A DNA stretch of 64,000 nt, taken from the NCBI GenBank assembly GCA_947568835.1, contig OX387606.1:24107111-24171110 (forward strand), in the 5' to 3' direction. The first letter of the stretch is position 1, and each line of letters opens with the position of its first letter. Below, piece after piece: positions 1-12,000 of the stretch. The translations under genes were made by a program, and so were the position numbers. The notes below the pieces were generated by a model. That model had not been told where the DNA came from, searched no databases, and was given only the letters and a program-made list of their open reading frames with translations. This DNA comes from Protonemura montana. Its lineage: Eukaryota > Arthropoda > Insecta > Plecoptera > Nemouridae.

Positions 1-75
1 CGGAGTTCATGCCTCAGGAGAAACAAAGTTACCGCTCTCTTTTCGATGGCAACAAAAGCGTTGAATCCAAGAAAG
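1..75 (+). CDS. Gene 1, first visible exon (partial)
   Basis: Reading from base 3 the frame is open (EFMPQEKQSYRSLFDGNK...) up to a consensus donor, AAAG|GTGAGC, after base 75. It ends in phase 1. The left end is cut by the window. It is assigned to gene 1 because its phase fits the downstream exons either through the possible micro-exon at 487 or directly to base 3008. Confidence 0.6.
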
Positions 76-3000
76 GTGAGCTTGAAAAATAAGTTTCTCA
101 ACAAAAAAGTCCACCTGCATTCCAGGAAATGTGGTCGCAAAAACTGGTACCTTAGCAGTTAATCTAATTTATGAGCACAGACAATAATTGCATTGAGTTA
201 ACTCGTTACTTTTTGGGCTCTATGCATGCGCATCCAACCACTGAATCGGTTATTATTCCCATGCCAACTACAAGCTTATAGCAACGATAATGACAATCAA
301 ACAATTCTGACACTTGAGTTTGGCTTTACGATAAACAGGGCGTAGTAAAATAAATGGTGGTGGGTAGAGTTGATACATTACCAGTAAATTTACCACAAAA
401 AGGATGAAATGGTAGAATGGAACGAGATGAAATAGGCAATATTTCCTCATACTAACAATGGAACAAATGATGGCTTGTACCTCCAGAAAAGGGTATTCCC
501 TTGTGGCGACTCTGACTCTGAGAATCCACCAGGCAGGGTGGAGGAGAGAACAAGAGAGCGGGGCAACTGTTTTGGAGATTACTCGGTTCTCGGACTCTCG
601 AGGATAGACGTGTCGTCTGATCTTTTCTTATATTAGATAGTAGAGTAATATTGTACATTCGTGAATAAACATAAACTGTTCACGACTCGTGTGCACAACG
701 TTACATTGGTGACCCCGACGTGATTTGCAACCGACCTACGATGGCTACAAACGAATCCGCATCGGTAGACCGAATTAGCTGCAAGATTCCATCGTTCTGG
801 ATCGAAGACCCTACACTTTGGTTTGCTCAGATAGAAAGCCAGTTTAAATTGAGTGGAATTACAAGCGATTCAACGAAGTTTTGCCAGGTTGCAAGTGCCT
901 TGGAGCACAGATATGCTACCGCCGTACGCGACATCATAGTAAGTCCACCCGAGACAGGCAAATACGAACGTCTCAAATCGGAACTTATTCGTCGTTTCTC
1001 GAAGTCGTCTGAAGTTCAAATTAAGCGACTTCTTCAACATGAAGAGTTGGGTGATCGAAAACCATCAGAATTATTATTGCAATTGCGAAGCTTAGCGGAC
1101 AAAGAAGTGACCGACAAAGTTTTAAGGATATTATGGCTCGAACGTTTGCCAATTAGGATGCGAGATGTCCTTTCCGCGTCGCCGCCTGACGACCTTGACT
1201 CCCTCTCCGAGATCGCCGATCGGATTCACGAGGACGCATCATGTCCTATGCGCATAGCGGTAGTCAACGACGACAACCAACTTCGAATGCAGGTTGAAGA
1301 GTTGTCGCGCCAAATTGAAGCACTCTCAGGTAAACGACCATCGAATCGGGTGCGACTGCCGGCCAATCCACGTTCATTCACGGATGGTATGTGTTGGTAT
1401 CACCATAAGTTTGGCGCACGAGCGAAAATGTGTCGTCAACCCTGTAGTTTTGACGGAAAAAACTCGAAGGACAGTCAGTAGCCGCGACGGACGGCTGTCC
1501 AAATTCACGTCGCCTTTTCGTAACAGATATCACAACCCGGCAACAGTTCCTTGTTGACACCGGATCCGATTTATGTGTCTACCCGCGCAAGATGATTAAA
1601 GGAACTCGCGAAAGGTCCACATATGAGCTATTCGCCGCCAATGGTTCAACCATATCTACATTCGGTGCATTTAGCCTCAACTTAAATCTGGGATTTAAAC
1701 GCAATTTCTCCTGGAGTTTCGTCGTCGCCGACGTATCCAAACCTATCATCGGTGTTGATTTCCTATCATTTTACAGTTTAATGGTGGATATCCGAAACCA
1801 TCGTCTTATCGACAGTCTCACATCTTTTGCTATCGCCGGCAAGTTGATCAACGACACCCAGCAACATGTCAAAGCAGTCAATGGTCACTCGCCATACCAT
1901 GCCATTCTTGCTGAATTCCCGGATATCACGAGACCACCAGGCAGGGTGGAGGAGAGAACAAGAGAGCGGGGCAACTGTTTTGGAGATTACTCGGTTCTCG
2001 GACTCTCGAGGATAGACGTGTCGTCTGATCTTTTCTTATATTAGATAGTAGAGTAATATTGTACATTCGTGAATAAACATAAACTGTTCACGACTCGTGT
2101 GCACAACGTTACACCCTGCAGGTGAGTTGGGATGCTAATGAGTTGATTAACAATACTGGAGCAGTATTTTAAACATGATAAGTTTCATTCTTTCACAGTT
2201 ACAGAATAATTTCTGATCATTTTAAATGTTAAATATGTAAAAAAAAGGTCAATGATACCTTAAAATTGCTAGACATAACGATATCTACAGGCGAGTGACC
2301 TACGATAAATATCGAAATTAAATTTCATACGACAGTGGCTCCCCTTAACGTGATGTTCCGGTACTCTGCATTTTTGTCGGTAAGGTAGTCATTTGGCAGC
2401 CATCTTTCACGCAGAGACTAATATTAACGTTCTGTCTCTACCTAGAACCTGCACACTCAACGGTTTAACATCAACGTTCTATCTCTACCTAGAACCTGCA
2501 CACTCAACGGTTTAACATTAACGTTCTGTCTCTACCTAGAACCTGCACACTCAACGGTTTAACATTAACGTTCTGTCTCTACCTAGAACCTGCACACTCA
2601 ACGGTTTAACATCAACGTTCTATCTCTACCTAGAACCTGCACACTCAACGGTTTAACATTAACGTTCTGTCTCTACCTAGAACCTGCACACTCAACGGTT
2701 TAACATTAACGTTCTGTCTCTACCTAGAACCTGCACACTCAACGGTTTAACATCAACGTTCTGTCTCTACCTAGAACCTGCACACTCAACGGTTTAACAT
2801 TAACGTTCTGTCTCTACCTAGAACCTGCACACTCAACGGTTTAACATTAACGTTCTGTCTCTACCTAGAACCTGCACACTCAACGGTTTAACATTAACGT
2901 TCTGTCTCTACCTAGAACCTGCACACTCAACGACAATATCAATGTATTAGCAGTAATATCACCCATGTGCCTACCTTGCAATTACTGAAGCTCGATGCTT

Positions 3001-6000
3001 GGTCAAGGTGGCAAACGAGGTCGGCCTCCGTCCACTCCGAAGACGAACGGGAGACGCAGTACGGCACCAACGCCGGCTGCCAAGACCCCGTTACGCCCGA
3101 TCACTCATCCGAGGTTCGTGAAGGGCGAGACCGAGCACGACGTTCGTATCCGGCAACAGGCCGTGGAAGATACGCCCGGGAAGGAAGATGCTGGACCCAA
3201 GGTGAGTCCTCGCTGCTAATCTTGTTTAAACGCTTCAAACACCTTTTAAACGTTATTAAACTTAAACAAACAACTTTTAAGAGCTTCTAAGCTGGGTGCT
3301 GGCCACCAGATAGTAGCCAGGGAAAACAATCATATACCCGAACCCGAATTACGAACCGATCTAACGCAAGCGCCGGCTTTTTAGACGAAATTTCACGATT
3401 TCTATTAAGATGTACAGACGCCAAAACTAATTCCATCCTTGGCAACGGATTAAGGCTTTTATATAAGGTTAATTATAAATACTTGCTTGTAATTACATTT
3501 AGCAATGTTTATCATTGATTAGCACCGAGCTAGTATCAATGGTCAGCATCGCGTGCTTTTGTTTCATCGCAGTTCACTGTTGACAAAGTTCAACTCTTCC
3601 CTGAATGCCCATTGTTTCCTCGCGAACAAAATGCTTGCATTTAGAAACCCTATCGATAGCATGACAGGAAAACACTGGTTCAGAGCAAAATTGAAGTAAA
3701 ATGACCTTAAAGATAACATCGCGGTTTGTACCATATGGTACCAGCCGCAGATTTATGCAAATCAACATAAAAAATGTTTGCAATCTTTAGATGAAATCTT
3801 ATTTCGATTGCAAACGCTTGCAATGCGCGGGGTAATTTATTATTATCAACACTACGACCGTCATATTTTTGAATTTCATGTATTTCATTAAATACACTAA
3901 AATCGTCTCAAAAAGCCAGTGACCAAGTAGCTCAATGAGTTGGAGCAACACCTGTGACAGGTGGAGATCGGGGTTCAAGTAGCTCAATTGGTTAGAGTGA
4001 CACCCACGACAGGTGTAAATCGGGGTCCAAGTAGCTCAATGGGTTAGAGCAACACCCGCGACAGGTGGAGATCGGGGTCCAAGTAGCTCAATGGGTTAGA
4101 GCAACACCTGCAACAGGTGGAGATCGGGGTCCAAGTAGCTCAATTGGTTGGAGCAACACCCGCGACAGGTGGAGATCGGGGTTCGAGTCCCCGTTTGGGC
4201 ATCAATTTTTGAGACGGTAGCAGTGTTCATAATTATAAAAAAGTTTGCAATCTTGTCTTAACATTAAAGTCCAGCGTAAAGAGGGAACTTCAATTTCACG
4301 TTCTTTTACATGCTTCAGTCGGTGAAATCTGGTTTAAATTGCAAACGCTTGCAATGCGCAAAGGATTTTATTATTAGGAATACTGATAACCTCTCAAAAA
4401 TTGATAGCTTTTGAGCAATTGATAGATTAAATGACAGTAAGTGCGGGATAGAAAATTTTCATTTAAACGATTTGCCTCCAGACCTGTGTCAGTCAGAAGC
4501 CGAATGGTTGTCTAACCCAACATTTCTTGCACAGGACGCGCCCTACAAATGCACTCAGTGCAGCTTCACAGCGAGCCGGCTTAACGTGATCGTCCTTCAC
4601 AACAAGTTTCACTCGGACGGAGACAGCATCAGCAAGACCAAAGCCAAGTCCGGGCGGAAGCCGGGTCGAACACGAGCCACCCCCGCCCCTAGCTCCGCCC
4701 CTCGCGTCAAGCCCTCGGAAGCCGAGTCCCCGGTAGCGCCGAGCGCTGACACGGAGGCGCCAACACGAGGCTCGAAGCGCGCCGTCAAGCGCAAGATCTG
4801 GGCTGACGAGGAGATAGCACCGACGCCGCCAAGGAAGGCGGGGCGTCCTGCAAAGAAACCTCAGCAGACGCCCGCTAAGGTAACGTCAAGCCCGTAGAAG
4901 TCAACTTTTTGACACTTTATTTTGTCCCCTAATGTTGAGTTCAGAAACTGCTCGGGAGATTCCCATGTGGCCACAAACAGGAAAAATTACAGAAGTTGTC
5001 GTTTATTTGGCTAATCTGCTTAGGAAAGAACCAACTGACATAAGAATAACAGAGGCACATTTTACTATCTGTACATTTAGCTGCTTGAATCTAAACGGTC
5101 GTTGGTTTGGTGAAATGGTTCAGAGTCGTGGGTGAATGTTGTGGTGCGTATCGGACTTGCTCGGTTTGCGTCAACAAATTTGCTTTTGAAATGTCATATA
5201 TTTGACTAATAATAAAAATTAAACACTTTTCATAACATCTTTTAAGCAAAACCAATTGGGACAGTCTGCTTTTTTTTAAATTCTAAGTTTTTAGGTTATA
5301 CATTGTATATCTTTTGTTTTGTTACGTTAGGTTCTCGTCAAATTATTATGGTCCACCTGCTTTTAGGGTTCAGCCTTCGCACGTGCATTCATTGGCAGGA
5401 TTTAAATGTTAAGCTTTGAGACACGTCAACTCAAAATTAATTGATTTGACTGCATTGCTGAGTTTGCAACACAAGTTTGTCGAGTTTAATACAAATCGAA
5501 CAAAGACTCATCCAAAAATCCACTTGAGCTAGGATAAGAACTATTTACATGCTTTTGAATGCAAAAGGGTATTTTATGATAACAAATATTATTTCTAGGA
5601 CAAGAACAAGAAGACTGCGGTGGATCTGGACACGTCCCCCGAGCCCGGTGAGAAGCAGCCCAAGACACCAGAGAAGACCAAGAGCCCCGAGAAGACGGTG
5701 GAGAAGAAGTCACCAGGTAAGCGGAAGTCTCAGGGCGCAGAGGTAAAGGCGGCCAGCGCCAAGAAAAGCAAGGACGACGACGAGATCCGAGAGAAGCTCC
5801 TGGCAGACTGGGACGACGAAGATGCCGAGCAGGAGCAGCAAGAGTTGGAGCAGCTCAAGAAGAAGCCCGCTGAGCCGGTGACGGAGCCGACGGAGCCCGC
5901 CAAGGAGGCGTCCTGCTTCGACTTCGACGACGACAAGGATGCGATACTCGATAGCGAGCTGGAAAAGCGCGCCAAGAAGTTCGTGGAAAGCCGCAAGACG

Positions 6001-9000
6001 CCGAGGGTCGAGCGGATTCCTGCCGAGGACGAGGAGGTCGAATCCAAGGACATGGACGACGCTGTGGAGAGTTTGCTGGCCGACACAACGGTCCCACAGC
6101 TGCCACAGGTGCGGGATTCAGAACTGTATATTGACATAGCAATAACCACAAGCATAGCACACAAGGATCTTAAAACTTGGTTATCATATGGGACTGCACA
6201 CAATTGACATAGCAATAAGCACAAGCATAGCACACAAGGATCTTAAAACTTGGTTATCATATGGGACTGCACACAATTGACATAGCAATAAGCACAAGCA
6301 TAGCACACAAGGATCTTAAAACTTGGTTATCATATGGGACTGCACACAATTGACATAGCAATAAGCACAAGCATAGCACACAAGGATCTTAAAACTTGGT
6401 TATCATATGGGACTGCACACAATTGACATAGCAATAGGCATAAGCATAGCGCACAAGGATCTTAAAACTTGGTTATCATATGGGACTGCACACAATTGAC
6501 ATAGCGATAGGCACAAGCATAGCACACAAGGATCTTAAAACTTTGTTATCATATGGGACTGCACACAATTGACATAGCAATAAGCACAAGCATAGCACAC
6601 AAGGATCTTAAAACTTGGTTATCATATGGGACTGCACACAATTGACATAGCAATAGGCACAAGCATAGCACACAAGGATCTTAAAACTTGGTTATCATAT
6701 GGGATTGTACACAATTGACATAGCAATAAGCACAAGCATAGCGCACAAGGATCTTAAAACTTGGTTGTCATATGGGACTGCACACAATTGACATAGCAAT
6801 AAGCACAAGCATAGCACACAAGGATCTTAAAACTTGGTTGTCATATGGGACTGCACACAATTGACATAGCAATAAGCACAAGCATAGCACACAAGGATCT
6901 TAAAACTTGGTTGTCATATGGGACTGCACACAATTGACATAGCAATAAGCACAAGCATAGCACACAAGGATCTTAAAACTTGGTTATCATATGGGACTGC
7001 ACACAATTGACATAGCAATAGGCACAAGCATAGCACACAAGGATCTTAAAACTTGGTTGTCATATGGGACTGCACACAATTGACATAGCAATAAGCACAA
7101 GCATAGCACACAAGGATCTGAAAACTTGGTTATCATATGGGACTGCACACAATTGACATAGCAATAAGCACAAGCATAGCACACAAAGATCTTAAAACTT
7201 GGTTATCATATGGGACTGCACACAATTGACATAGCAATAAGCACAAGCATAGCACACAAGGATCTTAAAACTTGGTTGTCATACGGGACTGCACACAATT
7301 GACATAGCAATAGGCACAAGCATAGCACACAAGGATCTTAAAACTTGGTTGTCATATGGGACTGCACACAATTGACATAGCAATAAGCACAAGCATAGCA
7401 CACAAGGATCTGAAAACTTGGTTATCATATGGGACTGCACACAATTGACATAGCAATAAGCACAAGCATAGCACACAAAGTTCTTAAAACTTGGTTATCA
7501 TATGGGACTGCACACAATTGACATAGCAATAAGCACAAGCATAGCACACAAGGATCTTAAAACTTGGTTATCATATGGGACTGCACACAATTGACATAGC
7601 AATAAGCACAAGCATAGCACACAAGGATCTTAAAACTTTGTTATCATATGGGACTGCACACAATTGACATAGCAATAAGCACAAGCATAGAACACAAAGA
7701 TCTTAAAACTTGGTTATCATATAGGACTGCACACAATTGACATAGCAATAAGCACAAGCATAGCACACAAGGATCTTAAAACTTGGTTATCATATGGGAC
7801 TGCACACAATTGACATAGCAATAAGCACAAGCATAGAACACAAAGATCTTAAAACTTGGTTATCATATGGGACTCCACACAATTGACATAGCAATAAGCA
7901 CAAGCATAGCACACAAGGATCTTAAAACTTTGTTATCATAAGGGACTGCACACAATTAACACAACGTGTATAGCGCACAAGGATCTTAAAACTTGGTTAT
8001 CATATGGGACTGCACACAATTGACATAGCAATAAGCACAAGCATAGCACACAAGGATCTTAAAACTTGGTTATCATATGGGACTGCACACAATTGACATA
8101 GCAATAAGCACAAGCATAGAACACAAAGATCTTAAAACTTGGTTATCATATGGGACTCCACACAATTGACATAGCAATAAGCACAAGCATAGCACACAAG
8201 GATCTTAAAACTTTGTTATCATAAGGGACTGCACACAATTAACACAACGTGTATAGCGCACAAGGATCTTAAAACTTGGTTATCATATGGGACTGCACAC
8301 AATTGACATAGCAATAAGCACAAGCATAGCACACAAGGATCTTAAAACTTGGTTATCATATGGGACTGCACACAATTGACATAGCAATAAGCACAAGCAT
8401 AGAACACAAAGATCTTAAAACTTGGTTATCATATGGGACTCCACACAATTGACATAGCAATAAGCACAAGCATAGCACACAAGGATCTTAAAACTTTGTT
8501 ATCATAAGGGACTGCACACAATTAACACAACGTGTATAGCGCACAAGGATCTTAAAACTTGGTTATCATATGGGACTGCACACAATTGACATAGCAATAA
8601 GCACAAGCATAGCACACAAGGATCTTAAAACTTGGTTATCATATGGAACTGCACACAATCAACACAACGTGCATAGCACACAAGGATCTTAAAACTTGGT
8701 TATCATTGGTGCATCTCAAATGCACCAAGCAATCATCAGGGTTTTATGTAGATAGGAAAGACCGGCATGCGAGCGTTATATCATTGAATTGTACCGTGAC
8801 GTGCCCAGGTCCCCGAGACGAAGCTGCCGGACGTTGTCCTGGACAGCACGGAGGCAGAGGAAGCCCGGACAGACTTTGGCGGCGGCGATCACGACTACAG
8901 CGCTCCTCGACGCAGCCTCGAAGCCGATCTGCTGGACATCGACTCTATGCCGGTCGTTATGACCGAGGATATCGTCAGCGAGATCGATGTTGCCTCCAGC

Positions 9001-12000
9001 GTCGAGGCAGACGGGCTAGTGTTTAGCGAGACTGACATGCACATGACGCAGTCGGTTCAGTCCGTGGTGAAGGCGGTGAGATCTACGCCAGCGGACAGAA
9101 GCAAGGTGCTGGCTCGACCTCCGCCTGCGCTGACCCAGGTCACCAAGCTGCCAGTGGGAGTCAGGAAAGTCGGGGTTAGTATTTGCATTTGTATTTTATT
9201 TGCTGTTCAGTACATTTTTTAATCTGTATACAGTGGTGTAGTCGAGGGTATTAGCCGTATACCCAAAACACTTTTTGACACCGAGCGTATACCCAAAAAA
9301 ATATACAGGGTATACGGCCAATAAATACTCTTTGCAAAACTTTAAAATGCGTTATGCAACGAAAATTCTTCAATTTGGTTGAAGTAACACCTGCGACAGG
9401 TGGAGATCGGGGTCCAAGTAGCTCAATTGGCTCATCTCCCATCTTTTCTTGTACATTATGAAACGATAAATATAGATCACATATATACGGCTGCTGGTAG
9501 CCATGTTCAGATCTACCTGTTCTAGATTAAATTCACTTTCCTATTAATTTTCAATTAGAGTTATGACGGCTCGCATGAGTTAGGCAGCGGTTGAAAACGT
9601 CCGAATGCAATCGTGAAAATCTTAGCATTTTGTTAGTTTTTAGACTCATGTCTACTTTATCTAAACTTAGCACTAGTTTTGACAAAAACTATTTCAACAG
9701 GGTCTTGAATGCTTAGTGAAGAACAACTTAATTTTCTTGTTTAGTTCTTTACTTAGCATTCAAAACCTAGTTCAAATAGTTTCGTCAAACCTTAACATTT
9801 TGCCATTTCTTAACTTGAGTTTCTTCGTTCCCAATCTTCCGATCAGTTCATCTGTTGATATCATTGGGAAGTAACGCTCAACCGCTTTTATTCGTCAGGT
9901 TACGCCGATACGAACGGCCGTATCGACAGCGAAGGGCATCACCGGCGGCAAGTACATCATCGTTCAGTCCCCGAGCGGTCAACAATCACGGCTAACCATC
10001 GCGCCAGCCGGTCCCTCGCGCCCGGCAGAAGTCCCAGCGTCCAGCACAACACACAAGGTTGGTGCAGCTGTCCGGGCAGGCTTACCAAGAACCAGCGCAA
10101 TCTGGAATGACCGGCCATTTACAGTAAAAGCTATGAGTAGCACATTTTGACCGTTTTCTTAAAATTATTTAGAAGTAACCAGTACTAATTGAATTAAATT
10201 ATTCTTTATTATTTATTAGATTATTTTCTGTAATACCCCACAAATCTAAGAAAAAGCCCCATGTAAGCGTTAGTGAAATTATGTGTAAACTCGAATGGCC
10301 AACACTAGAAGAAAGAAGACGCATAGTTCGTCTCTGATACCTGTTTCCGGCAAACATTAACGTGGGAAAATCATTGGAAAAAAATACCATGAAAAAAAAT
10401 CTTCCTACCGCGATACAAGACGGATCTAGGCCGCAACTCGCTCCTGAGCAAAAAAATTTGCGGCTGGAACAACATCCCCAACTGCGTCATGAAGGCCGTA
10501 AAGAGCGCAAAAAACATTCAGTGATTAAATATTTAGCATCTAGATAAGAAGAACCTAATGACAAAATCTTGAATGTAACCAAAACCCTAGATCCTAAGTT
10601 GTATATAAATAAATAAAATAAATAAATAGCCTGATTACCGTTGGACTTTGTTCGCAGGTGCAATCTGTCGGCGGTGGCAAGGTGGTGATCCTGACCAAGC
10701 CCCAGGGCGGGCAGAAGGTGCTGACTGCCGTATCGCCCGCCCAGCAGAAGGCGCTGAAGACGCAACGGCTGGTCAGCTCGACCGGGCAGATCCTCACGCA
10801 GGTCAGCGGCCGGGCTCCCATCCCGCCCGGCACTAAGATCACTCCGATCACCGGGAATCAGATGCGAGTGATGACGGCATCGGGGATACGCAACGCCACC
10901 GGGCCCAAGATACAGATGCAGAGTCTGCAAACCAAGGTGAGTCTGACCATCATGATCTGGTAAGTAATAACAGTACCATCGTTGAGTGTAGGTTCTAGGT
11001 GGAGACAGAACCTTGATGTTACAGTCTCTGCGTGAAAGATGGCGAGGGAATGGGAGCTGGAGTTTTTTTATTTTTCTACTTTTTATTGATTTCTAACTTA
11101 GGTACAAGTATACCGGTGGTTAGTGCTAGTAGGCAATCTGGCCTATGCTAGTTCCTAGGTCTAAGTGTATTATTATTTAATTATTTATTGATTTCTAGCT
11201 TGGGTACAAGTATACCGGTGGTTAGTGCTAGTAGGCAATCTGGCCTATGCTAGTTCCTAGGTCTAAGTGTATTATTATTTAATTATTTATTGATTTCTAA
11301 CTTGGGTACAAGTATACCATTGGTTAGTGCTAGTAGGCAATCTGGCCTATGCTAGTTCCTAGGTCTAAGATGTATTTTTATTTATTTATTTATTGATTTT
11401 CTAACTTAGGTACAAGTATACCGGTGGTTAGTGCTAGTAGGCAATCTGGCCTATGCTAGTTCCTAGGTCTATGGTGTATTTTTGGCACCACGTATGATTA
11501 CATAATAAATTAACATAATATAAAATGAGTGACATAATGAATAATTATTTATTTATTCTCGTGCAAGTTCTTAGAGTAATAGGAAAGTACATTTCTGTTA
11601 AATCATGATCGCCGGTTGTATGGTGTACGGTTAGTGTTACATTAAATTAAATTTAGTAATACAGTGAAGTTATACAATGAAATTAGCCAAGTTATTTCAA
11701 GTTAGCTACGTTATTTACAGGACTAGTCTTTTGGATTGATCCGTCTTTGATTTTCTTTTAATCGGCGTCTAAATTCCTGTGCGTTCTTGGGGAATGGGGA
11801 CGTGACCATGGCAGGGAGTTTGTTCCAAAAACTACACATCAAACTATTGTAAAAACATAAATTACAAAAACTATTGTAATTCTATGAGCCTTGGGTAATT
11901 ATTGTTTATTTATTTTCATTTATTTTCACAACTCTGACATGCATTTCATTTATAATAAATGCTATCGGTTGTTGCTATCTTATTTACCAATCTTATTAAT

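Larger units (their letters stand above)
502..2113 (+). mobile_element. Ty3/Gypsy-type LTR retrotransposon, internally deleted
   Basis: Two direct LTR copies share an apparently identical 180-bp block (526-705 and 1934-2113). The 5' LTR starts TGTGGCG at 502 and ends GTTACA at 705; CCCT flanks the element on both sides (498-501, 2114-2117). A primer-binding site (TGGTGACCCCGACGTGA) follows the 5' LTR. Inside are gag and the protease, but reverse transcriptase, RNase H and integrase are missing and the 3' LTR lacks its first 24 bp. Identical LTRs argue for a recent insertion. Confidence 0.9.

Noticed and set aside
2967..3290. 107-aa alternative frame over gene 1 exon 3
   Set aside because: The AT-hook frame ending at the GTGAGT donor fits exon phases; the other frame reads through the donor into intron.
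6987..7476. Short minus-strand ORFs (MCYACAYCYVNC...)
   Set aside because: Repeat-derived from the 73-bp satellite; identical ORFs recur every 292 bp.
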